DNA of 64,000 nucleotides, from assembly GCF_000298175.1 (NCBI RefSeq), contig NZ_BAGZ01000008.1:62001-126000 (forward strand), in the 5' to 3' direction. Origin of the DNA: Austwickia chelonae NBRC 105200 (lineage in GTDB: Bacteria > Actinomycetota > Actinomycetes > Actinomycetales > Dermatophilaceae). The position numbers and the translations under genes are program-made. The notes under the pieces were generated by a model that had not been told where the DNA came from, ran no database searches, and saw nothing but the letters and a program-made list of their open reading frames with translations. Each line of letters starts with the position of its first letter. Positions within the stretch are counted from its first letter, which is position 1. This document shows positions 16,483 through 26,984 of this stretch, piece after piece.

Positions 16483-17931
16483 GTGAGCCTGCATATCTAC
16501 GACACCTCCGCACGTGAACTGCGCGAATTCGTCCCGCTGGAACCAGGCCGCGTCGGTATGTACATCTGCGGACTCACCACCCAGGGCACACCGCACATCG
16601 GGCACCTCCGCTTCGCCGTCGCCTTCGACGTCCTCCGCCGCTGGCTGACCGTCGGCCACGGCTACGAGGTCACCCTGGTCCGCAATGTCACCGACATCGA
16701 CGACAAGATCCTGCGCAAATCCGCCGAGAACGACACCCCCTGGTGGTCCTGGAGCTACCGCCACGAACGGGAGACCTCCCAGGCCCTGGACACCCTGGGC
16801 GTCCTACCGGCCACCTACGAACCCCGCGCCACCGGCCACATCCCCGAGATGCTCGACCTGATGGACACCCTCGTCGACCGCGGACACGCCTACCCTGCTC
16901 CCGACGGGAGCGGAGACGTCTACTTCGACGTACGCAGCTGGCCGCAGTACGGCGAACTCACCCACCAGGGCATCGACGACATGGAAGCCGCCGGCGACGC
17001 CGACCCCCGAGGCAAACGCGACCCCCGCGACTTCGCCCTCTGGAAGGGACACAAGGACGGCGAACCACTCACCGCCAGCTGGCCCACCCGATACGGCCGA
17101 GGACGCCCCGGCTGGCACCTGGAATGCTCGGGCATGGCCCGCAAATACCTGGGTGACACCTTCGACATCCACGGCGGCGGAGTCGACCTCCGTTTCCCGC
17201 ACCACGAGAACGAGCAAGCCCAGTCCCGCGCCGCAGGATGCGGATTCGCCCAGTACTGGATGCACAACGGCTGGCTCACCGTCCAAGGCGAGAAGATGAG
17301 CAAATCCCTCGGCAACGGAATGACCGTCGCCGAGATCACCAAGATCGCCCGCCCCCTGGCCGTGCGGTACTACATCGGCTCGTCGCACTACCGGTCGACC
17401 ATCGAGTACCACCAGGGCAGCCTCGCCGAAGCCGAGTCCGCCGTCGACCGGATCGAAGGATTCCTCCGCCGAGCCCACTCCACCTGGAAACCCACCGTCA
17501 CCGGGACGGACCTCCCCGCAGCCTTCCGGGCCGCCATGGACGACGACCTGGGTGTCTCCGGTGCGCTCGCGGTCATCCACGACACCGTACGGGCCGGGAA
17601 CACCGCCCTGGACGAAGGCGACCCGGAGGCCGGACGCGCCGCGGCCGACGCCGTGCAGGCCATGACCTCCGTCCTGGGGGTCAACCCGCTGGACCCGACC
17701 TGGTCCCAAGGTGCGACCTCCGCGGAGGACGCCACCCGTACCGCGCTGGACGCCCTCGTCACCCAACGGCTCGAAGAGCGTACGGTAGCTCGGAAGGCTC
17801 GCGATTTCGCCACCGCAGATGCGATCCGTGACTCCCTGGCCGAAGCCGGGATCGCGGTCGAGGACACCCCTTCCGGGGCTCGCTGGTCGCTGGCACGTCG
17901 TAGCGACACAGAACAGAACTCGAAGGACTGA
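16483..17931 (+). CDS. cysS: Cysteinyl-tRNA synthetase
   Basis: Class I aminoacyl-tRNA synthetase charging tRNA-Cys, 482 aa. It has the zinc ligand region [10 protein letters not shown] (Cys29), the HIGH motif in [23 protein letters not shown] with further zinc ligands and KMSKS in [13 protein letters not shown]. The C-terminal anticodon-binding part ends in [20 protein letters not shown] and GARWSL, as in genuine CysRS rather than the shorter MshC paralogue. GTG 16483 fits the family start; a TTG three codons earlier is the only alternative. The rlmB gene follows after one base, the standard cysS-rlmB pair. Confidence 0.96.
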   Translation: MSLHIYDTSARELREFVPLEPGRVGMYICGLTTQGTPHIGHLRFAVAFDVLRRWLTVGHGYEVTLVRNVTDIDDKILRKSAENDTPWWSWSYRHERETSQALDTLGVLPATYEPRATGHIPEMLDLMDTLVDRGHAYPAPDGSGDVYFDVRSWPQYGELTHQGIDDMEAAGDADPRGKRDPRDFALWKGHKDGEPLTASWPTRYGRGRPGWHLECSGMARKYLGDTFDIHGGGVDLRFPHHENEQAQSRAAGCGFAQYWMHNGWLTVQGEKMSKSLGNGMTVAEITKIARPLAVRYYIGSSHYRSTIEYHQGSLAEAESAVDRIEGFLRRAHSTWKPTVTGTDLPAAFRAAMDDDLGVSGALAVIHDTVRAGNTALDEGDPEAGRAAADAVQAMTSVLGVNPLDPTWSQGATSAEDATRTALDALVTQRLEERTVARKARDFATADAIRDSLAEAGIAVEDTPSGARWSLARRSDTEQNSKD

Positions 17932-17932
17932 C

Positions 17933-18901
17933 ATGGCCGGTAACTCGCGCCGCCAAGGCGCCATACGTAAAGCGGGCAGCAAGAAGGGAGCCACCGTCGG
18001 CTCCGGCGGCAACCGCCGTCGCGGGTTGGAGGGCAAGGGTCCCACGCCCAAAGCGGAGGACCGTCCCTATCACAAGGCCTACAAGGCGGCCCAGCGTGCG
18101 ACGACCCAGGGGGCTCGACGGCCCTCGGCGGCCAATCCGCAACGGCCTGTCCGACGGACCAAGGGCTCGACCGAGATGGTCGCCGGGCGCAACTCCGTCG
18201 TGGAAGCCCTGCGGGCGCAGGTCCCGGTCACCACGATGTACGTCGCCTCCCGGATCGACAGCGACGACCGGGTCAAGGAAGCCCTCAAGCTGGCCCACGA
18301 ACGAGGCCTGCCGGTCCTGGAGACCCCCCGTACCGAGCTGGACCGGCTGACCGACGGCGCCATCCATCAAGGCCTGGCACTGCAGATCCCGCCCTATTCC
18401 TACGCGGACCCGCGTGACCTCATGGAGATGGAGATCCCCGGCGCGCCGCTGATCGTCGCCCTCGACGGGATCACCGACCCCCGCAACCTGGGCGCCATCA
18501 TCCGCTCGGTGGCGGCTTTCGGCGGACACGGAGTCGTCGTCCCCGAACGGCGGTCCGCGGGAATGACCGCGGCGGCCTGGAAGACGTCGGCCGGAGCAGC
18601 GGCACGGATCCCCGTCGCTCAGGCGGGCAATCTCACCCGGACGTTGGAGGGCTATCGCAAAGCCGGTTTCTTCGTCATCGGGCTCGACATGGACGGTGAG
18701 GTCGAACTGCCCGATCTGCAGCTGACCGATGTCCCTCTGGTGATCGTGGTCGGCTCCGAGGGCAAAGGCCTGTCACGGCTCGTCCGGGAGACCTGCGACC
18801 AGGTGGTGTCCATCCCGATCTCCGCGATCGAGTCGTTGAACGCGGGTATCGCAGCGGGCGTCGCCCTGTACGCGGTGGCCTGCCGACGCGCCGGACGCTG
18901 A
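17933..18901 (+). CDS. rlmB: 23S rRNA (guanosine-2'-O-)-methyltransferase RlmB (SpoU/TrmH family)
   Basis: Methylates the 2'-O of G2251 (E. coli numbering) in 23S rRNA. The 322-aa protein has a basic, low-complexity N-terminal extension (about residues 1-75, typical of actinobacterial members), a substrate-binding domain starting at [14 protein letters not shown], and the SPOUT knot with motif 1 [19 protein letters not shown], motif 2 [14 protein letters not shown] and motif 3 [23 protein letters not shown] 17933 follows GAAGGA with ideal spacing, just after the cysS stop. A long imperfect hairpin follows. Confidence 0.95.
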   Translation: MAGNSRRQGAIRKAGSKKGATVGSGGNRRRGLEGKGPTPKAEDRPYHKAYKAAQRATTQGARRPSAANPQRPVRRTKGSTEMVAGRNSVVEALRAQVPVTTMYVASRIDSDDRVKEALKLAHERGLPVLETPRTELDRLTDGAIHQGLALQIPPYSYADPRDLMEMEIPGAPLIVALDGITDPRNLGAIIRSVAAFGGHGVVVPERRSAGMTAAAWKTSAGAAARIPVAQAGNLTRTLEGYRKAGFFVIGLDMDGEVELPDLQLTDVPLVIVVGSEGKGLSRLVRETCDQVVSIPISAIESLNAGIAAGVALYAVACRRAGR

Positions 18902-18957
18902 CGATCCCTCGCTGTCTGGCCCCGGGACCTGACATCCCCGGGCCAGGCAGCGGATCG
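18902..18957. terminator. Long imperfect hairpin after rlmB
   Basis: The arm CGATCC..GCTGtCTGGcCCCGGG (18902-18926) pairs with CCCGGGCCAGGCAGCGGATCG, with small bulges. It closes the cysS-rlmB unit. The next 95 bases, up to the convergent DUF4032 gene, hold nothing else I can support. Confidence 0.6.
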
Positions 18958-19054
18958 TCGCAGACCAGGACGTCATACGGGGTGACCGCCAGGGCGCGGT
19001 CCGTCATCGGCGGAGACACACCCTCACCCCGGCCCGCTTCTGCCGCGCCCAGGA

Positions 19055-20302
19055 TCAGTCGTCGAAGGTCGCCACGACGGGGGTCTCCACGGTGTCCACT
19101 CCGACGATGGCCTCCTCGTCCCGTTTCTTGGGCAACACCGTGTTGAGGTAGTCGACGAAGGCCCACAGCGTGGTGACATCGTGTCCGGCCCGTTCCGACA
19201 TGTACCAACGATGTTCGAGAACCTCGTGGAAGACCTCGGCAGGTTCCAGCTTGGCCTGGAGATCCGGAGGGATATTCGACACGATCGGTTCGTACACCCG
19301 GGCCATCCAGTCGTGGGCGACCAGTTCCTCGTTGTCGCCCTGCCTGTCCTCGCCCATCCGGTAGCTGTCCAGGTCGTTCAACAGTCGTCGGGCCTGGTTC
19401 TCCTGAACGTCCAATCCGGTGAGACGCATCAGCCGTCGGCAGTGATGGCCGGCGTCCACCACCTTGGGCTGGATCTGGATGGTCGTGTCGTCCGGGCTGG
19501 TCGACAAGGACAGTTCGTCGACATCGAACCCGAGTTTGTTGAGGCGGCGGATCCGTTCGTCCATCCGCCACCGTTCACCCGGTTCGAGGGTCTCGATCCC
19601 GGTCAGCTCCTCCCAGAGCTGCTCGTAACGGTGCACCACCCGGTCCGACATGGCGATGGGGTCCAGATCCTCCAGATTGCAGCCCAGGGCTTCGAGGTCC
19701 ATGAACTCGCCGGCGATGTTCACCCGGGCGATGTCCAGGTCGTGGGCGCGTTGCCCGTCGCTCAGCGAGGGCAGCAGCTGCCCGGTCTCCGCGTCGACCA
19801 GGTAGGCGGAGAAGGAACCGGCGTCTCGTCGGAACAGGGTGTTCGACAAGGACACGTCCCCCCACCAGAAACCTTCCAGGTGCAGGCGCACCAGCAGTAC
19901 CGCCAAGGCGTCCAGCAGCCGTCGGGTGGTGTCCGGTTGGACCCGCTGGCTGAAGAGGGCGCGATAGGGCAGGGCGAACTTCAGATGCCGGGTGAGCAGG
20001 CAGGCGTCCAGGGGCTCCCCGTCGGGTGTGGTGCGGCCGCTGATCACGCCGAAGGGTTTCACCGTGGGCTGTTCCATGCGCCGCAACGAACGCAGGGTGT
20101 GGTACTCGCGCCGGGCGATGTCCTCCTTGATCTCCTTGACGGCGAGGACTCGCCCGGAGACCTTCACGAAACGCACCACGTGTCGGGAGATCCCGCGGGG
20201 CAGATTGGCCATGAACGGCCCGTGCCACTCCTCCAGGGGCATCGACCAGGGCAGGTCGAGCAGGGCCGGATCAGGGCGGGCGGCAGTGATCTGCAGAGGC
20301 AC
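19055..20302 (-). CDS. DUF4032 family kinase-like protein
   Basis: A 415-aa actinobacterial protein with a protein-kinase-like fold in its first half. The catalytic-loop equivalent is HLEGFWWGDVSLSNTLF (HxxGxxWGDxxxxN) and the DFG-equivalent acidic residue sits in AYLVDAETGQ. The Lys of the N-lobe is likely in VLAVKEIKED. The second half is the DUF4032 C-terminal domain of unknown role, with EHRWYMSERAGHDV. Substrate unknown; sugar or lipid-linked sugar phosphorylation would be a guess from the fold. It lies downstream of the sugar ABC importer but behind a hairpin, and so is probably separately expressed. Confidence 0.85.
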   Translation of the reverse strand: MPLQITAARPDPALLDLPWSMPLEEWHGPFMANLPRGISRHVVRFVKVSGRVLAVKEIKEDIARREYHTLRSLRRMEQPTVKPFGVISGRTTPDGEPLDACLLTRHLKFALPYRALFSQRVQPDTTRRLLDALAVLLVRLHLEGFWWGDVSLSNTLFRRDAGSFSAYLVDAETGQLLPSLSDGQRAHDLDIARVNIAGEFMDLEALGCNLEDLDPIAMSDRVVHRYEQLWEELTGIETLEPGERWRMDERIRRLNKLGFDVDELSLSTSPDDTTIQIQPKVVDAGHHCRRLMRLTGLDVQENQARRLLNDLDSYRMGEDRQGDNEELVAHDWMARVYEPIVSNIPPDLQAKLEPAEVFHEVLEHRWYMSERAGHDVTTLWAFVDYLNTVLPKKRDEEAIVGVDTVETPVVATFDD

Positions 20303-20342
20303 AGGACCATGCTCGCACGACGTCCGAGGGTGGGGACGGCGA

Positions 20343-20375
20343 GGGCGGGGCGCCGCACCGGGCGACGCCCCGCCC
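20343..20375 (-). terminator. 10-bp hairpin after the ABC ATPase gene
   Basis: GGGCGGGGCG (20343-20352) pairs with CGCCCCGCCC (20366-20375) over a 13-base loop. A second small hairpin (GACGG GAAA CCGTC, 20384-20397) lies closer to the stop codon. They probably end the importer operon. Confidence 0.65.
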
Positions 20376-20407
20376 CGAGGCCACCGACGGGAAACCGTCG
20401 TGGGTGT

Positions 20408-21484
<1,077 letters not shown>

Positions 21485-21548
21485 GACGACGTTGTCTTTC
21501 CTTTCACCGGCAGGAACGTGCCGGACGATCCGTTGTAAAAGGCTGGCT

Positions 21549-21566
21549 CCGATCCGGTCGGATCGG
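21549..21566 (-). terminator. Small hairpin between malG-like and ATPase genes
   Basis: CCGATCCG and CGGATCGG (21549-21556 and 21559-21566) form an 8-bp stem with a 2-base loop. It may act as a partial terminator or mRNA end between permease and ATPase genes. Confidence 0.4.
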
Positions 21567-21633
21567 ACAGTGTTGCAGCATTGCGGTCTTCACCCTACCG
21601 GTGGCTGCAGGTCAGCCTGTTCTGTCGGTTTCC

Positions 21634-22545
21634 TCACCCCTTGGTGGATCCGGCGGTCAGGCCGGTCACGAGGTGACGTTGGGCGAAGAAGAAGACGATC
21701 GCTGCCGGGAGCGTGATCAGCACGGCCGCCGAGGTCAGCAGGTCCCAGTGGGGGAGGGCCGGCGCCGGTGGGACGAACATCTGCATGCCGTAGGCGAGGG
21801 TGAACCGGTCGTCGGTGTTGATGAAGGCGCTGGCGTAGGCGACCTCTCCCCATGCGGTGAGGAAGGTGTAGAAGGCCGTCACCACCAGCCCGGGCCTGGC
21901 CAGCGGGAGGATGACCCGCCAGAAGGTGCCGAAGGGGCCTAACCCGTCGACCTGGGCGGCTTCGTCGAGTTCGGTCGGGATCGAGTCGAAGTAGCCCTTG
22001 AGCATCCAGGTGCAGAAGGACACGGCGATCGTGCAGTAGGCGAGGACCAGGGACAGGTGGGTGTTGATCAGCCCGAGCGCGCTCATGATCGTGTAGATCG
22101 GCACGATCAGGATCGAGACGGGGAACATCTGGGTGATCAGGAAGATCCACATCAGGGACCGTTTGCCGGGGAAGTTGAACCGGGAGATGGCATAACCGGC
22201 GGTGGCCGACATGGTGATTCCGAAGAGCATGGTGAACAGGGCGACCACCAGCGAGTTCCCGAACCAGGTCACGAAGTTCGTGGAGAAGAGCAGCTTCTGG
22301 TAGTTCTCCAGGGTCGGGGCCACCAGGACGGACGTGGACGATACCTTGTTCGCCGGGCGGAAGGAGGCCAGGGCGATCCACAGGATCGGGAAGACCGCGA
22401 TCAGGGTGGCCAGGATGAGTGTGGTGTGCAGGGCGATGGAGGCGGGCACCGAGCGGACGGCGCCGGTCCGACGCCCCCGGACGGCAGGCGTCGTGGGGGT
22501 CTGCCCGGCGGTCGGGGCGACGGGTGCGGTCTGGGAATGGCTCAT
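21634..22545 (-). CDS. malG: Sugar ABC transporter permease, MalG type
   Basis: Inner-membrane subunit (303 aa) of a maltose/trehalose-type importer. Six membrane helices can be traced, the first at about 34-58 (IALHTTLILATLIAVFPILW), and the cytosolic coupling loop EAA motif reads EAAQVDGLGPFGTFWRVILP. A disordered, Pro/Thr-rich N-terminus of about 30 residues precedes the first helix. The ATG sits one base after the malF stop, so the permeases are co-translated. The substrate is inferred from the LacI operator and nearby trehalose genes, not from the permease itself. Confidence 0.9.
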   Translation of the reverse strand: MSHSQTAPVAPTAGQTPTTPAVRGRRTGAVRSVPASIALHTTLILATLIAVFPILWIALASFRPANKVSSTSVLVAPTLENYQKLLFSTNFVTWFGNSLVVALFTMLFGITMSATAGYAISRFNFPGKRSLMWIFLITQMFPVSILIVPIYTIMSALGLINTHLSLVLAYCTIAVSFCTWMLKGYFDSIPTELDEAAQVDGLGPFGTFWRVILPLARPGLVVTAFYTFLTAWGEVAYASAFINTDDRFTLAYGMQMFVPPAPALPHWDLLTSAAVLITLPAAIVFFFAQRHLVTGLTAGSTKG

Positions 22546-22546
22546 G

Positions 22547-23503
22547 TCACCACACCTCTCCCTGCTTGCGCAGTGCGCGACGGTAGACCATCGAGTAGAC
22601 GATGAGGATAGACAGGATCACGACCCCGTAGGCTGCGGAGAAGCCGTAGTTGCGTACGCCTTCGAAGGCGGCCCGGTAGGCGCCGGTGACCAGGATCTCG
22701 GTGCCGCCGGAGGGGCCTCCTCGGCTGACCAGGAAGATGATCGGGAACATGTTGAAGGTCCAGATCGTGCCCAGGAGGATCACCGAGTTCGAGACGGGGC
22801 GTAGTCCCGGGAGGGTGACGTGGACGAACCGTTGCCAGGGGGAGGCGCCGTCCATCTCGGCGGCTTCGTGCAATTCGGCGGGAATGGACTGCAGCCCGCC
22901 GAGCAGGGCCACCATCATGAAGGGAACGCCCAACCAGACGTTGACCACGATGACGGCGAGCAGCGCCTTGGGGGTGCTGTCGAAGAAGTCGATGCTCTGG
23001 CCGCCCAGGGCGCGGATGGCCGCGTTCACGATTCCGGCGTCCCGGTCGTAGATGAATTTCCAGGCGAAGGCGGAGACGAAGGCCGGGATGGCCCAGGGCA
23101 GGATGAGCAGGACGCGGTAGAGGCCGCGGAAGCGCATCTCCCGGTTGAGCAGGATGGCGAGCCCCAGACCCAGGGTGTAGTGCAGGAAGACGCAGGCCGC
23201 GGTCCAGATCAAGGTGATGAGCAGCTGGTGCCAGAACTCGCCGACGCGGCCGGTCAACAGGTCGGTGTAATTCTGCAGCCCGACGAATCTGGCCTGGTGG
23301 GGGTTGGGTTCGCAGCTCTGCCCGCCGCCGAGGGTCTTCTGGCAGATCTCGGCGGCCTGGTTGGCCTCGGTGAGATTGGTGAAGGACTGGGCGATGCCCT
23401 GGACCAGGGGATAGCCGATGAGAACGGCGAGGACGATGACCACCGGGGCCACGAAGGCCCATGCATACCAATGTTTTTCCCATGTCGCTCGGAGCTTGTT
23501 CAT
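22547..23503 (-). CDS. malF: Sugar ABC transporter permease, MalF type
   Basis: Second inner-membrane permease, 318 aa, beginning at ATG 23503 (MNKLRATWEKHWYAWAF). The first helix is AFVAPVVIVLAVLIGYPLV, followed by a periplasm-facing loop of about 60 residues containing two Cys (ICQKTLGGGQSCEP), then five more helices. The EAA loop reads EAAEMDGASPWQRFVHVTLP. A frame extension up to 23785 lacks membrane character and is rejected. It lies between the binding-protein gene and malG. Confidence 0.9.
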   Translation of the reverse strand: MNKLRATWEKHWYAWAFVAPVVIVLAVLIGYPLVQGIAQSFTNLTEANQAAEICQKTLGGGQSCEPNPHQARFVGLQNYTDLLTGRVGEFWHQLLITLIWTAACVFLHYTLGLGLAILLNREMRFRGLYRVLLILPWAIPAFVSAFAWKFIYDRDAGIVNAAIRALGGQSIDFFDSTPKALLAVIVVNVWLGVPFMMVALLGGLQSIPAELHEAAEMDGASPWQRFVHVTLPGLRPVSNSVILLGTIWTFNMFPIIFLVSRGGPSGGTEILVTGAYRAAFEGVRNYGFSAAYGVVILSILIVYSMVYRRALRKQGEVW

Positions 23504-23600
23504 CGACGGTCTCCGGCGGTTCGGCCCGGAAGGGGGACAGCGTGGACCTGCATGTGCTGCGTCTCCTGACGGCGGTGTTCTGCGGTGGTCGGCGGGTGCG

Positions 23601-23630
23601 GGTGGCCGCCCCTTCCCGGGGCAGGCCACC
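23601..23630 (-). terminator. Intercistronic hairpin after the binding-protein gene
   Basis: GGTGGCC-GCCCC (23601-23612) pairs with GGGGC-GGCCACC (ending 23630), with one bulged base. It lies just past the binding-protein stop. Such hairpins usually raise binding-protein output over permease output by protecting the upstream mRNA or partly ending transcription. Confidence 0.55.
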
Positions 23631-23637
23631 CGGTCGC

Positions 23638-24927
23638 TCATTCGGTGGCGTAGTCCTTGACGACCTCGGTCTTGTACTTCTGGGCGAGCTCGGTCATGGT
23701 CGCCTTCGGGTCGGCCGAGTTCACGACCACGGCGGTGATGCTCTTGTCCATCGGGGTGAACAGTTGGCCGGCCTCGGGGATCCACGAGCGGGCCTTGGCC
23801 GCGTCCATCGCCGGCTGGAACTGCTTGACCACAGGGTTGGTCACCTTGGCATAGGCCGACTTACGGGTGGGGAGCACCCCGATCTTGTCGGCGATCTTCG
23901 CCTGGGTGTCGGCCGAGGTCATGAACTCGACGAAGGCGACGGCTGCTTTGGCCTTGTCCTCGCTCATGCCGGACCAGACGACGTAGTCGTGTCCTCCGAT
24001 GGGCCCGGCGGCCTTCTTGCTCCCGGCCGGGACGGGGGCGATGCCCAGGTTGTCGATCCCGCCGAAGGCCTCGGCCTTCTTGATGCCGGCGATCTCCCAG
24101 GGGCCTTGGACGATCATGCCGACATTTCCGCCGTTGAAGGCGTCCGTCATGGCTTTGTACGCCTCGGAGGCCGGGGGCTTGACGAATCCTGGTGCCCCCA
24201 TGAGTTCCTGCATCTTGGCGACGCCTGCGACGGACTCAGCGGAGTTCACCGTGATCTTCTTGGTGGCGGTGTCGAGCAGGTCGCCGCCCTCTCCGTAGAT
24301 GAAGGGGAGGGTGTAGTAGCCGACCGGGTTGAGATAGGCGCCGTCCTTGCCGGACTTGGACTTGATCGTGGCGGCGGCGGATTTCATCTCGTCCCAGGTC
24401 TTGGGGGCCTCGACGCCGGCTTCCTGGAGGAGCTTCTTGTTGTAGAAGAGCGCGAGGGTGTCGGTGACCTGGGGGACGCCGTAGGTGCCTTTGTTCCACT
24501 GGGTGGAGCCGCGTGCGGCGTCCAGGAAGTCGTCGGTGTCCTTGTCGAGGGCGGTGCCATTGAGTTTGTAGAGGTAACCGAGCGAGGCGAGTTCGGGGAC
24601 CCAGGCCACATCGGAACGGAAGATGTCCGGGGCTCCGGATTTCGCGGCGGCAGCGGTCTTGAACTTGTTCTGCGCTTCGGCGAAGGGCACGGACTGGTAA
24701 TTGATCTTGACGTTCGGGTACTTCTTCTGGAATTCGTCGATCAGTTCTTTGTAGGCCGGGCCTTCGTTGGTGGCATCGGAGGTATCCCACCAGGTGAGTT
24801 CGCCTTTGACGTCATTGGCATTTGCCGAGGAGCCGGATCCTCCGGAACCGGCATTTCCGCCGCCGCAGGCCGTGACTGCGATGAGCGTGGTGGTGAGTAT
24901 GGCGGTGACCAGAATGCTGCGACGCAT
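23638..24927 (-). CDS. malE: Sugar ABC transporter substrate-binding lipoprotein
   Basis: Extracytoplasmic binding protein, 429 aa. ATG 24927 opens a lipoprotein signal (MRRSILVTAILTTTLIAV) with lipobox VTAC, a Gly/Ser linker, then a type I (MalE-like) solute-binding fold starting at GELTWWDTSDATNEGPAYKE. Family stretches include GAPDIFRSDVAWVPELA, TYGVPQVTDTLALFYNKKLL and GPIGGHDYVVWSGMSEDK. AGGAG lies about 9 bases before the start. It is the first gene of the importer operon and diverges from the LacI gene across the operator. Specificity is probably maltose, maltodextrin or trehalose. Confidence 0.93.
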   Translation of the reverse strand: MRRSILVTAILTTTLIAVTACGGGNAGSGGSGSSANANDVKGELTWWDTSDATNEGPAYKELIDEFQKKYPNVKINYQSVPFAEAQNKFKTAAAAKSGAPDIFRSDVAWVPELASLGYLYKLNGTALDKDTDDFLDAARGSTQWNKGTYGVPQVTDTLALFYNKKLLQEAGVEAPKTWDEMKSAAATIKSKSGKDGAYLNPVGYYTLPFIYGEGGDLLDTATKKITVNSAESVAGVAKMQELMGAPGFVKPPASEAYKAMTDAFNGGNVGMIVQGPWEIAGIKKAEAFGGIDNLGIAPVPAGSKKAAGPIGGHDYVVWSGMSEDKAKAAVAFVEFMTSADTQAKIADKIGVLPTRKSAYAKVTNPVVKQFQPAMDAAKARSWIPEAGQLFTPMDKSITAVVVNSADPKATMTELAQKYKTEVVKDYATE

Positions 24928-24989
24928 GTCTTTGGCTCCTCGTTGATCAGATCGGGCTCCGATGCCCGCGTCATCAGCCAGATTACGAG

Positions 24990-25030
24990 CCTGCAAGAAA
25001 TTGCACAAGAAGTTGCAATCATCTTGCAGG
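24990..25030. promoter_or_regulatory. Operator of the LacI-type regulator (CTTGCAG inverted repeats)
   Basis: CCTGCAAGA (24990-24998) is repeated inverted as TCTTGCAGG (25022-25030), and a nested TTGCA...TGCAA pair lies inside (25001-25018). The CTTGCAG core is the element known for MalR at the Streptomyces malE promoter. It lies midway between the binding-protein gene and the regulator gene, so it should control both. Confidence 0.75.
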
Positions 25031-25100
25031 GAATATCCGTCATAGGTCATGCTGCTCAGGTGCTCGTGACCCAACACGAGCCTGCCTGTAGGAGCTCACT

Positions 25101-26189
25101 ATGCGCGCACCCCGCCTCGCCGATGTGGCCGAACGTGCCGGGGTCTCTGAAGCGACCGTCAGCCGGGTCCTGAACGGCAAACCCGGCGTCGCCGAGAGCA
25201 CCCGTACCGCCGTGCTCGCCGCCGTCGACATGCTGGGCTACGACCGGCCCGCCAAACTACGCCGAGCCAGCGCAGGCCTGGTCGGCCTGATCGTCCCCGA
25301 ACTGGTCAACCCCGTCTTCCCCGGCTTCGTCCAGGTCATCGAAGGAGCCCTCGCCGCCCACGCCTTCACCCCCATCCTGTGCACCCAGACCCCCGGCGGC
25401 ATCGCCGAGGACGACTACGTGCAGATGATGTGCGAACGCGGCGTCTCCGGGATCATCTTCATCTCGGGACTACACGCCGACACCACCGCAGACCTCGACA
25501 GATATCACCAACTCCGCACTCGCGGACTGCCCTTCGTCCTGATCAACGGGTACCGGGAGAATGTCGACGCCGCCTGCGTCAGCTGCGACGACGTGGCCGC
25601 GATGCACCAGGCGGTCGCCCATCTGACCTCGTTGGGCCACCGTCGGATCGGGTTGGCTACCGGGCCGGAGCGTTTCGTCCCGGTGCAACGTTCTGTCACC
25701 GGTTTCCGTCAGGCCATGGCACAGCTGGCCGGGATCAGCGAGGTCGACCGGTTCGTCGCCACCACCTGGTACACCGTCGAGGGCGGCGCCGAGGCCGCGT
25801 CCCGTCTCGTGGACCAGGGATGTACCGCCTTGGTCTTCGGGAGCGACATCATGGCGTTGGGCGCCGTCCAGGAGATCCGCAGACGGGGGCTCGACGTGCC
25901 CGGGGACATCTCGGTCATCGGGCACGACGACTCGCCACTGATCGCTTTCACCGATCCGCCGTTGACCACATTGCGGCAGGACGTCGACGCGATGGGGCAC
26001 GCCGCAGTCGTCTCGCTGCTCGGCGAGATCGAGGGCCGTCCGGCGCCCCGGGCCGACCTCGTCTTCCACGCCGAACTGGTCGAACGGGGATCGACTGCTC
26101 CGGTCCCTTCCAGGCCGTCCTCGTCGGTCGGTACCCCGGTGGCATCCTCCGGGGAGAACGGTCCGGTGCCGACGAAGCCCCGTCAGTAG
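25101..26189 (+). CDS. LacI-family regulator of the sugar importer (MalR-like)
   Basis: Repressor of 362 aa: an N-terminal LacI helix-turn-helix and hinge (RLADVAERAGVSEATVSRVL at 5-24) followed by a periplasmic-binding-protein-like effector domain (LVGLIVPELVNPVFPGFVQV onward; effector-site region VSVIGHDDSPL-like at ISVIGHDDSPL). The C-terminal 30 residues are Ser/Pro-rich and extra to the family. ATG 25101 follows TAGGAG. By position and by the CTTGCAG operator it should repress the importer genes until sugar is bound. Its stop overlaps the convergent otsB stop by 7 bases. Confidence 0.9.
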   Translation: MRAPRLADVAERAGVSEATVSRVLNGKPGVAESTRTAVLAAVDMLGYDRPAKLRRASAGLVGLIVPELVNPVFPGFVQVIEGALAAHAFTPILCTQTPGGIAEDDYVQMMCERGVSGIIFISGLHADTTADLDRYHQLRTRGLPFVLINGYRENVDAACVSCDDVAAMHQAVAHLTSLGHRRIGLATGPERFVPVQRSVTGFRQAMAQLAGISEVDRFVATTWYTVEGGAEAASRLVDQGCTALVFGSDIMALGAVQEIRRRGLDVPGDISVIGHDDSPLIAFTDPPLTTLRQDVDAMGHAAVVSLLGEIEGRPAPRADLVFHAELVERGSTAPVPSRPSSSVGTPVASSGENGPVPTKPRQ

Positions 26190-26980
26190 GTCCGTCGTCG
26201 GAAGGAGCTTCTGGCGGCGACGAACTCCTGCAGAACGGCCACCGCCCCGGCGACATCGCGCACCCGCGCACCGGCTGCCGTCTCGCCCGGGCCGACTTTC
26301 ACGGTCAGGTCACCGGCTGCGGCGTCGAGGACCTCGAAGGCCCGTTCGTCGGTGACATCGTCACCCAGGAAGATCGTGCCCTCGGACGACGTCTCCTCGG
26401 CCAGATCGGCCAGCGCGCTGCCCTTGTCGGCCCGGACGACACCGATCTCGAAGACGTCCTTCCCGTGCAGCCCGTGCGATCCGGGGAAATGCTCGTGCAC
26501 CTCGGCGGCTGCTGCCAGGGCGCGGGAATTGCCCGGCTCGGCCATCCCGCGGGTGTGCAGGACCACCGCGGCAGGTTTGCGCTCCACCCGGCTTCCTTCG
26601 TGGGCGGAACAGACCTCCTGCAGTGCCTGGTCGATCTGCGCCAGCAGCGAGCGTTGCGCGTCGGTCAGCGACCCGGAGCCCGGCCGTCTGGTCGACTGGG
26701 CTCCGTGGGTGCCGATCAGGACGATCGGCGGGTCGTCGCCGACTCCGGAGAGCTCCCGGAGGACGGCAAGCTCCCGGCCGGACACCAGGGCTACCGTCAC
26801 CCCGGGTAGCCGTGCGGCGGCCTGTAAGGCTTCGATGGCCCCGGGCGCGGGGGACACCTGCATCGGGTCGTCCTCGAAAGGCGCGACGGTGCCGTCGAAA
26901 TCGCTGGCCAACAGCACGGAGTCGAGGGCGGCCATCCGGTGGATCCGGTCGATCAGCTCCGGTGTCAGCGCAGGTTCCAC
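26183..26980 (-). CDS. otsB: Trehalose-6-phosphate phosphatase
   Basis: HAD-superfamily phosphatase, 265 aa, that dephosphorylates trehalose-6-phosphate to trehalose. Motif I is ASDFDGTVAPF with nucleophile Asp27 and Asp29, motif II is VALVSGREL, IGTHGAQS marks the cap region, and motif IV is IFLGDDVTDERAFEVL. The C-terminus is typical. ATG 26980 lies 4 bases after the otsA stop, so the two genes form an operon for the OtsA-OtsB route of trehalose synthesis. It converges on the LacI gene with overlapping ends. Confidence 0.95.
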   Translation of the reverse strand: MEPALTPELIDRIHRMAALDSVLLASDFDGTVAPFEDDPMQVSPAPGAIEALQAAARLPGVTVALVSGRELAVLRELSGVGDDPPIVLIGTHGAQSTRRPGSGSLTDAQRSLLAQIDQALQEVCSAHEGSRVERKPAAVVLHTRGMAEPGNSRALAAAAEVHEHFPGSHGLHGKDVFEIGVVRADKGSALADLAEETSSEGTIFLGDDVTDERAFEVLDAAAGDLTVKVGPGETAAGARVRDVAGAVAVLQEFVAARSSFRRRTY

Positions 26981-26984
26981 CGCT

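Noticed and set aside
16483-17931. mshC (mycothiol cysteine ligase) instead of cysS
   Set aside because: The protein has the CysRS length and C-terminal anticodon-binding region, and it is followed by rlmB, which is the cysS context.
18902-19054. Possible small gene between rlmB and the DUF4032 gene
   Set aside because: The stretch is taken up by the terminator hairpin; short minus-strand frames there extend into rlmB as shadows.
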